Part shown: piece after piece, positions 40,630 through 48,736 of the stretch | Layout of the letters: each line of letters opens with the position of its first letter | How positions within the stretch are numbered: position 1 is the stretch's first letter | Source of the DNA: Ramlibacter sp. WS9 | Lineage (GTDB): Bacteria; Pseudomonadota; Gammaproteobacteria; Burkholderiales; Burkholderiaceae_C | Direction: 5' to 3' | Length of the DNA stretch: 64,000 nt | Assembly (NCBI RefSeq): GCF_003797765.1 | Contig: NZ_RKMB01000017.1 | Location: 1 to 64,000, forward strand | Made by a program: the position numbers and the translations under genes | The notes under the pieces: model-generated | Told to the model about the DNA's origin: nothing | The model's input: only the letters and a program-made list of their open reading frames with translations | The model's database searches: none

Positions 40630-41508
40630 CTCGCGGATTTTCGGTTCTGTGACGAAGACAACTTGCCCACCTTCGCCTTCCTTGTACACGATGACGAATT
40701 TCCCCTTCACGGAGCCCAGGTCCATTTCAGCAATTGCCGCCTCGGTGATGAGACCTCCAGGCGTGTCGTTCGTGTAGCTTGCTAGTTTGAACGGTTCGAA
40801 CTTGTCCAGAACTTCATAGTGGACCACCGCCTCCGCGTGCCCAATCCTGTGGCGAATCCCTGTAGTTCGATCAAGCAAGAACAGCCCAGGTGTGCCGAAA
40901 GTGAAACGGTGCAAATGGTCACCCGGTGCCTGATGCTCTTGTCGAGTGAGATTCGTGAACGCCTCCTGGACGGAGGGGGCAAACGCATTCGATTTCAGAT
41001 CCCTTCCATCTTCGGTCTGGATGCCGAAGTCAGTTGGCGCTGGATTCAGCAGCACTTCAGGATAGAAAGTCCAATTGGTGTGCTTCGGTCGCCGAATTCG
41101 CATTCGCATTCCCCGAGCCAACAGCCAATTGAAAGCTTGCGCCTCGACGACACGAAGACAGCGAATGCTCCGGTGCGCTGATTTGGCCAGTGCGGCCTTT
41201 GTGAATCCCCTTGGCGATACCATGACACCTTGGCTCACACCTGTGTCTAGGCACTTGGTCCAGAAGGACTCCACGTCATTCACGGTGACCTTCCTTGATC
41301 GGTCACGGCACTCGAAAGCGATTGTCAATGTGTGATGGCTACCTTGGATCGTAAGTAGGACGTCGTGCTCACGTGGCTCACCCGTAATGCGGTCTGAGAG
41401 ATGCGCCGGCGATTGGACGCTAATGTTCGAGCCGACTCCAAGCGCACGTTCGATTGTCGATATGAGCACCTCAAGAGAACGGCCAGGACGTCGGGTTCTT
41501 TTGGGCAT
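40624..41508 (-). CDS. Cassette-borne Mrr-like (PD-(D/E)xK) nuclease
   Basis: A 294-residue protein. The N-terminal 125 residues match the Mrr/type IV restriction endonuclease fold: ITGEPREHDVLLTIQ (Asp49), TLTIAFECRDRSRKVTVNDV (Glu66) and VSQGVMVSPRGFTKAALAKS, the usual last helix. The third active-site residue is Arg68 rather than the expected Lys (E-x-R instead of E-x-K), so activity may be altered. The C-terminal 170 residues are unassigned and strand-rich. It may cleave modified or foreign DNA. It lies between two cassette junctions, and its stop is inside the attC. Confidence 0.72.
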   Translation of the reverse strand: MPKRTRRPGRSLEVLISTIERALGVGSNISVQSPAHLSDRITGEPREHDVLLTIQGSHHTLTIAFECRDRSRKVTVNDVESFWTKCLDTGVSQGVMVSPRGFTKAALAKSAHRSIRCLRVVEAQAFNWLLARGMRMRIRRPKHTNWTFYPEVLLNPAPTDFGIQTEDGRDLKSNAFAPSVQEAFTNLTRQEHQAPGDHLHRFTFGTPGLFLLDRTTGIRHRIGHAEAVVHYEVLDKFEPFKLASYTNDTPGGLITEAAIAEMDLGSVKGKFVIVYKEGEGGQVVFVTEPKIREA

Positions 41509-41525
41509 GGCGAGTTCTTGCTAGC

Positions 41526-41532
41526 GCCTAAC
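41526..41532 (-). other. Cassette junction: exact GTTRRRY heptamer
   Basis: GTTAGGC on the minus strand, 18 bp upstream of the Mrr-like gene start, matches the integron core site exactly. The sequence before it (TTGC and the end of a small ORF) shows no clear attC arms, so it could be the end of an older attC or an attI. Confidence 0.5.
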
Positions 41533-41689
41533 GCAATGCAGCCAGCCGTCTAGTCTGGCATTTCCAGAATAGCCCGTCGCCCAACTTCGGGTAGTCCGGC
41601 CGGAAGTAAGGGGGAACTCCTTGCGCAAGCTTGAACACGGGCGGCGTAGGCCCCTTGCCGCCTGCAGTTTCAGTCTTTGACGTTGCCAC
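41528..41689 (-). CDS. Small 53-residue ORF at the array edge
   Basis: From GTG 41689, with AGGAGA 6 bp upstream, to a TAG that is formed by the GTTAGGC core site itself. The product is Gly/Pro-rich at first (SKTETAGGKGPTPPVFKLA) and basic at the end (WKCQTRRLAALR). Its good ribosome site supports translation. No family is recognised. Confidence 0.45.
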   Translation of the reverse strand: MATSKTETAGGKGPTPPVFKLAQGVPPYFRPDYPKLGDGLFWKCQTRRLAALR

Positions 41690-41834
41690 GTTGGGTCTCC
41701 TCCCTATCACCAGCAATGTTGGTCACTATAGCCCGGCTCGTGTGGTGACTGTGCACATCAACCTTTGCTGGATTGGGGTGGTAGGGCGCTCTGCGCGGCG
41801 AAGTAAAGGAGGAGGCCCCTCCCGGGCCGGGGGA

Positions 41835-43908
41835 GTGTGTCTGGCATGACCAGCAAACAGGAGGTGAAAGTCCAAACCTGAGGCCCTGGCAAAGGGAACT
41901 CAACACCGAGGAGGCAAGTGCGCTGCTGTGGGGTACCACGGCTCGGCCAGAGGGATGCCAAACGCTGGAAGGCCCGCGAGGGGGTGTGCGGTAGAAGCCG
42001 TAGGTGCGAACACCTGTCGAACGAGAGTGAAACGCCGTAAGGCGTGTGCGGCGGATGAGCCCGCTCCCAGGGGCGAAATCCGATATTTGCCGCTGGCCGC
42101 ATGCGTAGTGGCGACGACAGGGGATCGAAGTTTGCGTGAGTCTTACCCAGAGAGATCTGCTGGGCTGCGCTGGAAGCGCAAGTTTCCAGCGCTAACCCTT
42201 AGGACGCAAGAACGAGGGGCCAGTGGCCCAGCAGAAGTCAGACGACTGTGTAGTAGCGCAAGGCCGGTGAAAGCCGGTCCAAACCCGAACTGGCGCAGCC
42301 CATGAGGGGGAGCGAAGGCGGTCGCGGTCGAAAGAATGTCGATGCAACTTGAGTTGTCATTTGAGTCAGCCGAAGGGGAGGCAAGAGCTCCCGGCAACGG
42401 CGCAAGGGCTGTCCAGCCAAGGACGGCGCGAGCGTGCGAGCCGCCAGTGTCAAAGGACAAACGAGAGAGTGCAGAGGCAGCGATGCTGCAAGAGGTGACA
42501 GGGCGGTTGGAAAGCGCGTTTGAGGCAGTGGCGGCGAACAAGGGTGCCGGTGGTCCGGACGGGCAAAGCATCGAACAGGTGCGCCAGCACCTGCCGGTGT
42601 TGCTGCCCGTGCTGCGCCAAGACCTGCTGCAGGGCAAGTACGAGCCCGGAGACATCCGGCGAGTATGGATACCCAAGGCAGGAGGAGGCCAGCGGGGGCT
42701 GGGCATTCCCAACGTGATCGACCGGGTGGTGCAGGAGGCGGTGCGGCAGGTATTGGAGCCGCTGTACGAGCCGACCTTCCATCCGGGCAGCCATGGGTTT
42801 CGAGCCGGGCGAAGCTGTCACACGGCAATACGGCAAGCGCTGGAGCACCTGGCACAGGGGCGCGACTGGGTGGTGGACATCGACCTGGAGAATTTCTTCA
42901 ACGCAGTCAACCACCAGCGGCTGATGTCAAGGCTCGCGTTGCGGGTCCAGGACAAGAGGCTGTTGCGGCTCATAAGCCGGATGCTCAAGGCGCGAGTTGT
43001 GATGCCGGACGGCTTGGTGGTGGGCAACGATGAGGGGGTGCCGCAAGGCGGCCCGCTCAGCCCGCTGCTGAGCAACATCGTGCTGGACGAACTCGATTGG
43101 GAGCTGCACGCACGGGGCCTGAGCTTCGTGCGGTACGCGGATGACGCCAACATCTATGTGCGAAGCGAACGCGCCGGGCAGCGCGTCATGGCCAGTGTGA
43201 GCCGGTTCATAGAAGGGCGGTTGCGCCTGAAGGTGAACCCCGGCAAGAGTGCCGTGGCGCGGCCAGAAGAACGCCACTTCCTGGGCTTCAGCCTTCGGTG
43301 GGAGCCACTGGACGGGAGCGTGCGAGTGGGGCTGTCGCAGCGAACGAAAGATCGCATGGACGACAAGCTGCGCGAGCTGACTCCCCGACCGTGGGGGAAC
43401 TCACTGAAGGCCTGCGTGAAGGCGATCAACGTCTACGTGACGGGGTGGATAGGGTTCTTTGGCATCTGCACGGTGCAAATCGAGCCAGCGCTGCAAAGGT
43501 GGGATGCGCACATCCGAAGACGGCTAAGGGCTATCGAGCTCAAGCACTGGAAAAGCAGACGAAGCATCGCCAGGAAACTGATCAAGTGCGGAGTGGGGCG
43601 CAGAACCGCGTGGCGAACAGTCCAGTCGGGGCGTCGCTCCATCTGGGCCTTGAGCCACACGCCGGCAGTCGACAGAGCACTGAAGAACTCCCTGTGGGAG
43701 GAACGCGGGCTCACGACGCTGTCGCAACGGTACTGGGCACACCCCGCACGGCAGCACGCCCTCGAACCGGAGCCATATGCTCTGGCCTGGGGATAGTCGA
43801 GATCGAAAGGTCAGCTGCGGGGTTTAGAACCCGCAGTTCCGAAGAGCCGTATGTGAACAGCACAAGTACGGTTCTGTGAGAGGGGCCCGCAGTGATGCGG
43901 GTCCCTAC
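41835..43908 (+). mobile_element. Group II intron with encoded reverse transcriptase
   Basis: The 5' end GTGTG at 41835 fits GUGYG and is followed by the TCTGGCATGACCAGC stem and AGGAGGTGAAAGTCC typical of domain I. The intron RNA occupies 41835-42335 ahead of the RT gene. After the gene, GAGCCGTATG...AGTACGGTTC at about 43840-43874 is the domain V hairpin, and GGGGCCCGCAGTGATGCGGGTCCCTAC is domain VI, ending in AC at 43908. The 5' exon has a GC-rich hairpin (GGCCC/GGGCC) just before the intron. It runs opposite to the cassette genes. Ends are good to a few bases. Confidence 0.8.
42336..43796 (+). CDS. ltrA: Group II intron reverse transcriptase/maturase
   Basis: A 486-residue intron protein. 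The RT domain has RVWIPKAGGGQRGLGIPNVIDRVVQ, SHGFRAGRSCHTA, VVDIDLENFFNAV, GVPQGGPLSPLLSNIVLDELD and the catalytic FVRYADDANIYV (YADD at residues 267-270), then LKVNPGKSAV and FLGF. The maturase X domain follows (GWIGFFGIC, WDAHIRRRLRAIELKHWK). I see no HNH endonuclease at the C-terminus, so it belongs to an endonuclease-lacking class. The frame is intact, so the intron may be active. An ATG at 42342 is an alternative start. Confidence 0.94.
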   Translation: MSMQLELSFESAEGEARAPGNGARAVQPRTARACEPPVSKDKRESAEAAMLQEVTGRLESAFEAVAANKGAGGPDGQSIEQVRQHLPVLLPVLRQDLLQGKYEPGDIRRVWIPKAGGGQRGLGIPNVIDRVVQEAVRQVLEPLYEPTFHPGSHGFRAGRSCHTAIRQALEHLAQGRDWVVDIDLENFFNAVNHQRLMSRLALRVQDKRLLRLISRMLKARVVMPDGLVVGNDEGVPQGGPLSPLLSNIVLDELDWELHARGLSFVRYADDANIYVRSERAGQRVMASVSRFIEGRLRLKVNPGKSAVARPEERHFLGFSLRWEPLDGSVRVGLSQRTKDRMDDKLRELTPRPWGNSLKACVKAINVYVTGWIGFFGICTVQIEPALQRWDAHIRRRLRAIELKHWKSRRSIARKLIKCGVGRRTAWRTVQSGRRSIWALSHTPAVDRALKNSLWEERGLTTLSQRYWAHPARQHALEPEPYALAWG

Positions 43909-43977
43909 TCGATCATTCGCTGCGCAGAGTGCCCTGCCGCCCCAATCTCGCCCACGGCCTAGGCGCGCAAAGATGGA

Positions 43978-44033
43978 TTGCGGATCAAGTCCGCAATGAC
44001 AGCCTGGGATGGATGGCAGATCGAGTCCGCAAT
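43978..44033. repeat. Two REP-like hairpins (GCGGATCAAGTCCGC type)
   Basis: TTGCGGATCAAGTCCGCAA at 43978-43996 is a perfect 7-bp stem with a TCAAG loop. A decayed second copy (GATCGAGTCCGCAA) ends near 44033. A related hairpin occurs at 62774-62795. Such intergenic repeats are common in Comamonadaceae. The rest of the 43909-44036 stretch shows nothing further. Confidence 0.6.
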
Positions 44034-44036
44034 GAG

Positions 44037-44930
44037 CTACGCAGCCTCCAAACCCTTCGCAATCCCCCACAACCCCCGCCAAGTCGCCTCCGCCCCCACC
44101 GCTTTCGCCGGAATATCCAGCAGTTGCATCGCCAGCTCATACCGCTTCGAAAGCCCTGGCCCCGCCACGATCACGATCGGGTCGGCGATGCGGCTCAGGT
44201 GCTGCGAACGCAATTCCTCACCGATCACCAGGCCCGAGAGGTAGCTGGGCATGGCCGCCGCCGCCATCTTGTCGAACAGCGCCAGCGCACGCACGCTGAA
44301 GGCGGTGTGCATCAGGTTGCCGGTGTGCATGGCGTAGTGCACGCCGCGCTCGAAGGCATGGACGTCGATCTCACCGTCTTCCGGCGGCAGTGTGCGCGAC
44401 AGGATCGAATGCTGGCGCAGCAACGCGTAGAACTCGCCCGTCATGAAGGTCGAGAAGCTCTTGATCCGGCCGTCCGACACATGCGCCCACTTGCTGTGTG
44501 TGCCGGGCAGCACGAACAGGCCCTTCGTGATGCCGAGCAATTGCATCGCGCCGAACACTTGTGTCTCTTCGCCGCGCATCACGTCCGGCACGCCCTCCTG
44601 CTCATAGGACATACCGGGGACGATGGCGATGCGGCCGGGCTCGACCCATGCCAAGGCGGCCGCGATGTCGCCGAAACCGGCGGGGCAGGGGCAGTAGGGC
44701 GCTTCTTTCCAGCCCTGGCGGCTGCCGACCATGCCGCTCAAAAGGAACAGGGTGTCCTTGTCGGCGGGCCATTGCGCCGTAGCCTCTGCAAACACCTTGG
44801 GAAACTCGCCGGCCGGCACGGTGAGAATGCCGCGCGGCAGCGAACGCTCTTCAATCACGCCGCCTTGTGCATCCAGCCGCGCGGCGCGCAGCGACGAAGT
44901 TCCCCAATCCAGCGCGACGAGTTGTTTCAT
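44037..44930 (-). CDS. dgoK: 2-dehydro-3-deoxygalactonokinase
   Basis: A 297-residue kinase of the DgoK family. ALDWGTSSLRAARLD is the N-terminal phosphate loop, LLSGMVGSRQGWKEAPYCPCPAG and VMRGEETQVFGAMQLLG are the family hallmarks, and VLPGTHSKWAHV follows. It phosphorylates 2-keto-3-deoxygalactonate to the substrate of DgoA (encoded at 32538). The start overlaps the stop of the PfkB kinase gene by 4 bp. Some related proteins use other 2-keto-3-deoxy acids. Confidence 0.93.
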   Translation of the reverse strand: MKQLVALDWGTSSLRAARLDAQGGVIEERSLPRGILTVPAGEFPKVFAEATAQWPADKDTLFLLSGMVGSRQGWKEAPYCPCPAGFGDIAAALAWVEPGRIAIVPGMSYEQEGVPDVMRGEETQVFGAMQLLGITKGLFVLPGTHSKWAHVSDGRIKSFSTFMTGEFYALLRQHSILSRTLPPEDGEIDVHAFERGVHYAMHTGNLMHTAFSVRALALFDKMAAAAMPSYLSGLVIGEELRSQHLSRIADPIVIVAGPGLSKRYELAMQLLDIPAKAVGAEATWRGLWGIAKGLEAA

Positions 44931-45844
44931 AGCAAAGCCCTCACTTGATCCGCGCGCGGCAGCGGCGCGACCGCGCCGAAACCTTGCACCGCAATGGCCG
45001 CCGCGGCATTGGCATAGCGCGCCGCATCGAACAGCGAATCGCCCAGCGCGATGCGCGCGAGCAAGTTGCCGCAGAAGCAGTCGCCCGCGCCGGTGGCATC
45101 GACCAGTTCCACCCGATGGCCCTTGACCATCTCGCGGCGCTTGCCGTCGCTGACCAGTGCGCCGTCGGCGCCGAGCTTCAGCACCACCTGTTTCGCGCCG
45201 AGTTGATGGCTCCAGTCGATGATGGCTTGCGGATCGCTGTGGCCCGAAAGTACATTGACGTCGTCTACACTGGGCAGGAAGAGGTCGCACAGGCCGATGG
45301 CACGGGTGATCCCGGCGCGCGCGTCTTCCAGCGACCAGAGCTTGAGGCGCAGGTTGGAATCGAACGACACCAGTGTGCCTGCTTCGCGTGCCTGCGCCAT
45401 CGCCTCAAAAGCGGTTTCGCGCGCTGTCGCCGAGATGGCCAGCGAGATGCCAGACACATGCAGTATCTTCGATTGGGCCACCCGCTCGCGCGGCAACCAT
45501 GCCGGCGTCATCCGGCTCGCCGCCGAGCCGGCGCGCAGGTAGCTGAACTCGTGGCCGGTGGCGCCGTGCGTGACGAAGTAGATGCCCGTCGGTGCCTGCG
45601 TGTCGCGCTCGATGCTCGATGTGTCCACGCCTTCGCCTTGCCACAGGCCCATCAGCAGATCGCCGAAACGATCCGCGCCGAGCCGCGTGATGTAGGTGGT
45701 TTTCACGCCTGCGCGCGCCGCGGCGATCACGGCATTGCTGGTGTCCCCACCGAAGCCCTGCAGGTATTGGGGCTGGCCCGGGTGCGTCTGGTTGAGTTCC
45801 ACCATCGCCTCGCCCAGCGCCGCAACATCGAAGATCTTTTCCAT
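44927..45844 (-). CDS. kdgK: PfkB-family sugar kinase, 2-dehydro-3-deoxygluconokinase-like
   Basis: A 305-residue ribokinase-fold enzyme. VAALGEAMVELNQ and QGFGGDTSNAVIAAARAG form the substrate lid and site typical of KDG kinases; VELVDATGAGDCFCGNLL holds the GAGD anion hole and catalytic Asp. It probably makes KDPG from 2-keto-3-deoxygluconate. With DgoK next to it, two stereoisomeric keto-deoxy acids are handled by one operon. Starts at ATG 45844. Confidence 0.9.
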   Translation of the reverse strand: MEKIFDVAALGEAMVELNQTHPGQPQYLQGFGGDTSNAVIAAARAGVKTTYITRLGADRFGDLLMGLWQGEGVDTSSIERDTQAPTGIYFVTHGATGHEFSYLRAGSAASRMTPAWLPRERVAQSKILHVSGISLAISATARETAFEAMAQAREAGTLVSFDSNLRLKLWSLEDARAGITRAIGLCDLFLPSVDDVNVLSGHSDPQAIIDWSHQLGAKQVVLKLGADGALVSDGKRREMVKGHRVELVDATGAGDCFCGNLLARIALGDSLFDAARYANAAAAIAVQGFGAVAPLPRADQVRALL

Positions 45845-45870
45845 CCGAAGACTCCCCGGTGGACGAGCGC

Positions 45871-46263
45871 TCAGCCGCGCGGCTTGTAGGCAGTCACATC
45901 GATCTCGACCTTGGCATCGATCATCAGCCGCGCTTCCACGGTCGAGCGCGCGGGCCGGTGGTCACCGAAGCACTCCATGTAGACACGGTTGAAGCTGCCG
46001 AAGTCGCGCGCATCGTCGAGCCACACGCTCGCCTTGCACACGTCGGACAGCGTGCAACCGGCCAGCGCCAGTGCCGCCTCGATGCGCTTGAAGACCTGGC
46101 GCGTCTGGGCTTCGATGCCGCCCGCGATCACCTGGCCCTGGTCATCCGTGGGCACCTGGCCCGAAACAAAGACGAAGTCACCGGCGCGGGTGGCAGGGGA
46201 CAGGGGCCGGGCCAGCCGGTCGGACGCCACGGGGGCTTGGCCGAGCATTTCTACAGACGACAT
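45871..46263 (-). CDS. RidA/YjgF-family protein
   Basis: A 130-residue RidA-type deaminase. RAGDFVFVSGQVPTDDQG, GGIEAQTRQVFKRIEAAL and FNRVYMECFGDHRPARSTVEARLM (with the conserved Arg that binds the imine carboxylate) are clear. It would hydrolyse reactive enamine/imine products of PLP enzymes. A PLP-type D-amino-acid enzyme is divergently encoded at 46377, which fits. It also heads the DgoK/KdgK direction, separated by 26 bp. Confidence 0.9.
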   Translation of the reverse strand: MSSVEMLGQAPVASDRLARPLSPATRAGDFVFVSGQVPTDDQGQVIAGGIEAQTRQVFKRIEAALALAGCTLSDVCKASVWLDDARDFGSFNRVYMECFGDHRPARSTVEARLMIDAKVEIDVTAYKPRG

Positions 46264-46376
46264 GAATTTCTCCGTTGATGCAAGAACACGGCGGCGAGAG
46301 GGCGCATCAATGACTCGACCGCGAAAATGGGATGAACTAGCATCCGTGACTGTAATGTTTTACTGCGGGAGCCGCC

Positions 46377-47648
46377 GTGTCATCCGATTTTCTGATCGAC
46401 CATCGCTGCAAGAGCTATCCACTGTCGGCCCAGCCGTGCCGCGCGAGCGAAATCGGCGCCAAGGGCTGGAACGTGCTGGCCGGCGACTTGCCGCTTCCGC
46501 TCGCGGTGCTGCGCCGCAGCGCGCTGGATCACAACCTGGCATGGATGCAGGACTTTTCCGCGCGCAAGGGTGTCTCGTTCGCACCGCATGGCAAGACAAC
46601 CATGTCGCCGGAACTGTTTGCCAAGCAGCTGGCCGCGGGAGCCTGGGGTTTGACCTTCGCCACGATGTTCCAGGCGGCCATCGGCATCGATGCGGGAGCC
46701 CGCCGCATCGTCATCGCCAACCAGGTGGTCTGCGATGCGGACTTCAACGCGCTGGCGCTGCTGCTGAAGCAGCACGCCGATCTGCGCGTGTGGTTCCTCG
46801 TCGATTCGCTGGCGCAGTTGACGCTGATCGAGCAGTGGGCACAAACGCATCCGAGCGCGCCGTGTTTCGATGTACTGCTGGAGATGGGCATCCCGGGCCA
46901 ACGCACGGGGTGCCGCACCCTGCAACAGGCTGTCGAGCTTGCACAGGCCATCTCGCGATCTGCAGCCGTGAAGCTGGGCGGCATCGAATGCTATGAAGGC
47001 GGTGTCGCCACTTGCGACAGCGAACACGATTCGCTGGAAGTCACGGCGCTGGTGCGACGGGTCATCGAAGCCGCGAAGGCATGCGACGCGGAAGGCCTGT
47101 TCGCGGGCGACGAAGTGCTCATCACGGCCGGCGGCTCAGCGGTGTTCGACCTCGTGATACCGCTGCTGCGTATGCAAGGCCTCTCCAAGCCCGTGCGTGG
47201 CGTGCTGCGCTCGGGTTGCTACATCACCCATGACCACGGCAACTACTCACGCTTTCTGAAGCAGGTCGAGCGGCGCGAAGGCCTGGATGAATCGCTGCGC
47301 CCCGCGCTGGAGGTGTGGTCCATGGTGCAGTCCGTGCCCGAGCCGGGCCTGGCACTGCTGACGTGTGGTCGGCGCGACATTTCGTACGACCTGGAGATGC
47401 CGATCCCGTTGCGGCACGCTGCGCGCGGGACGCGGCAGGCCGATGCCGTCCCCGCCGGATGGAAAATCAGCGCGCTGAACGACCAGCACGCCTATCTGCG
47501 ATTCGATCCCGCGACGCCGCCGCCGCAAGTTGGCGACCGGGTGGTGCTGGGCATCTCCCATCCCTGTACGACGTTCGACAAGTGGCGTTGGTTGCCGGTC
47601 ATCGAAGACGACGGCGCGGTCAGCAGCGCGGTTCAGACCTGTTTCTGA
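46377..47648 (+). CDS. D-threonine aldolase/D-serine dehydratase-like PLP enzyme (DSD1 type)
   Basis: A 423-residue alanine-racemase-fold PLP enzyme. FAPHGKTTMSPELFAKQLAAG holds the PLP Lys region, EVLITAGGSAVFDL is the phosphate loop and ISHPCTTFDKWRWLPVI is the HxC metal site of D-serine dehydratases. It should deaminate or cleave a D-hydroxy-amino acid. GTG start at 46377 in a 113-bp divergent gap with the RidA gene. The RidA neighbour could deal with the enamine product. Confidence 0.88.
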   Translation: MSSDFLIDHRCKSYPLSAQPCRASEIGAKGWNVLAGDLPLPLAVLRRSALDHNLAWMQDFSARKGVSFAPHGKTTMSPELFAKQLAAGAWGLTFATMFQAAIGIDAGARRIVIANQVVCDADFNALALLLKQHADLRVWFLVDSLAQLTLIEQWAQTHPSAPCFDVLLEMGIPGQRTGCRTLQQAVELAQAISRSAAVKLGGIECYEGGVATCDSEHDSLEVTALVRRVIEAAKACDAEGLFAGDEVLITAGGSAVFDLVIPLLRMQGLSKPVRGVLRSGCYITHDHGNYSRFLKQVERREGLDESLRPALEVWSMVQSVPEPGLALLTCGRRDISYDLEMPIPLRHAARGTRQADAVPAGWKISALNDQHAYLRFDPATPPPQVGDRVVLGISHPCTTFDKWRWLPVIEDDGAVSSAVQTCF

Positions 47649-47688
47649 AATCTTCATTGGCCACGGCGGCCAAGCCGTGCAGTAAGCT

Positions 47689-48723
47689 TCAGCCGAAGTC
47701 CAGCAGCACCTTCATCGCCTGCGAGCGGTCGGCCGCCAGGGCGAAAGCCCGCCCCGCGTCACGGTAAGACACGGTGGCCGATATCAAGGGCTTGACGTCC
47801 ACCAGGCCCTTGTTCAGCAGCTCCACCGCCATCGCGAACTCTTCGTGGAAGCGGAAGGTGCCGCGCAGGTCGAACTCCTTGGCGACGATGGCGTTGATCG
47901 GCAATGTCATCTCGCCGCCCAGACCCACCTGCACGATGATGCCGCGAGGACGCAGCGCGTCGAATGCCGCTCGCAGCGCCCGCTCGTTGCCGCTGGCTTC
48001 GAACAGCACGTCGAACTGGCCCTTGTCCACCGCGAAGGGCGTCATCAACTCAGGTTGACGCGCCACGTTGATGGCCTGGTCGGCGCCGATCTTCATCGCA
48101 CTGCGCAGCGGGTAGTCGCCGATGTCGGTGACGACGATGTTGGTGGCGCCGGCGCGCCGCGCCGCGATCACCACCAGCGCGCCGATGGGCCCGCAGCCGG
48201 TGACCAGCACGTTCTTGCCCAGCAGCGGGCCGGCCCGGCGAACCGCGTGCAGCGCCACAGCCAGCGGCTCGGCCATTGCGCCTTCTTCGTCGCTCACCGA
48301 ATCCGCCAGCTTGTGCGCTTGCCCCTTCTCCACCACGATCTCGCGGCGGAAGGCGCCTTGCACGTGCGGCGTGCGCATGGCGCTGCCGAAGTAGCGCATG
48401 TCGAGGCAATGGTTTTGCAAGCCCTGCTGGCAGTAGCGGCACATGCCGCAGGGCAGGCTGGGGCTGATGGCGATGCGCTCGCCGGACGCGAAGCCCGAGA
48501 CGGCACTGCCCACTTCTTCGATCATGCCCGCCACTTCATGGCCCAGCACCATGGGCTCTTTCACGCGGATGGTGCCGAAGCCGCCATCCTGGAAGTAGTG
48601 CAGATCGGAGCCGCAGATGCCGCCGAAGCGAACCTTCACGCGCAGCTGGTGCGCCAGGACTTCGGGGGTGGGCACGTCCTCGACGCGAAGGTCGCGGGCG
48701 GCGTGGATGACGAGAGCGTCCAT
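47689..48723 (-). CDS. L-idonate 5-dehydrogenase-like zinc alcohol dehydrogenase
   Basis: A 344-residue medium-chain dehydrogenase. Catalytic-zinc residues are in GGICGSDLHYF and MVLGHEVAGMIEEVG; structural zinc Cys are in LPCGMCRYCQQGLQNHC. VLVTGCGPIGALVVIAARRAG is the NAD site. The closest pattern is idonate/sorbitol dehydrogenase (IdnD). The start lies 13 bp after the SDR gene stop. Together IdnD and the SDR would turn idonate into gluconate. Confidence 0.88.
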   Translation of the reverse strand: MDALVIHAARDLRVEDVPTPEVLAHQLRVKVRFGGICGSDLHYFQDGGFGTIRVKEPMVLGHEVAGMIEEVGSAVSGFASGERIAISPSLPCGMCRYCQQGLQNHCLDMRYFGSAMRTPHVQGAFRREIVVEKGQAHKLADSVSDEEGAMAEPLAVALHAVRRAGPLLGKNVLVTGCGPIGALVVIAARRAGATNIVVTDIGDYPLRSAMKIGADQAINVARQPELMTPFAVDKGQFDVLFEASGNERALRAAFDALRPRGIIVQVGLGGEMTLPINAIVAKEFDLRGTFRFHEEFAMAVELLNKGLVDVKPLISATVSYRDAGRAFALAADRSQAMKVLLDFG

Positions 48724-48736
48724 GCTTTGTGTCTTC

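Noticed and set aside
41835-43908. Calling the intron specifically a group IIC-attC intron
   Set aside because: I could not identify an attC arm in the 5' exon next to the GTGTG end, and the class needs folding of the whole RNA.
43921-43980. CCTAGGC palindrome after the intron as another integron core site
   Set aside because: It is a chance-length palindrome without attC arms.
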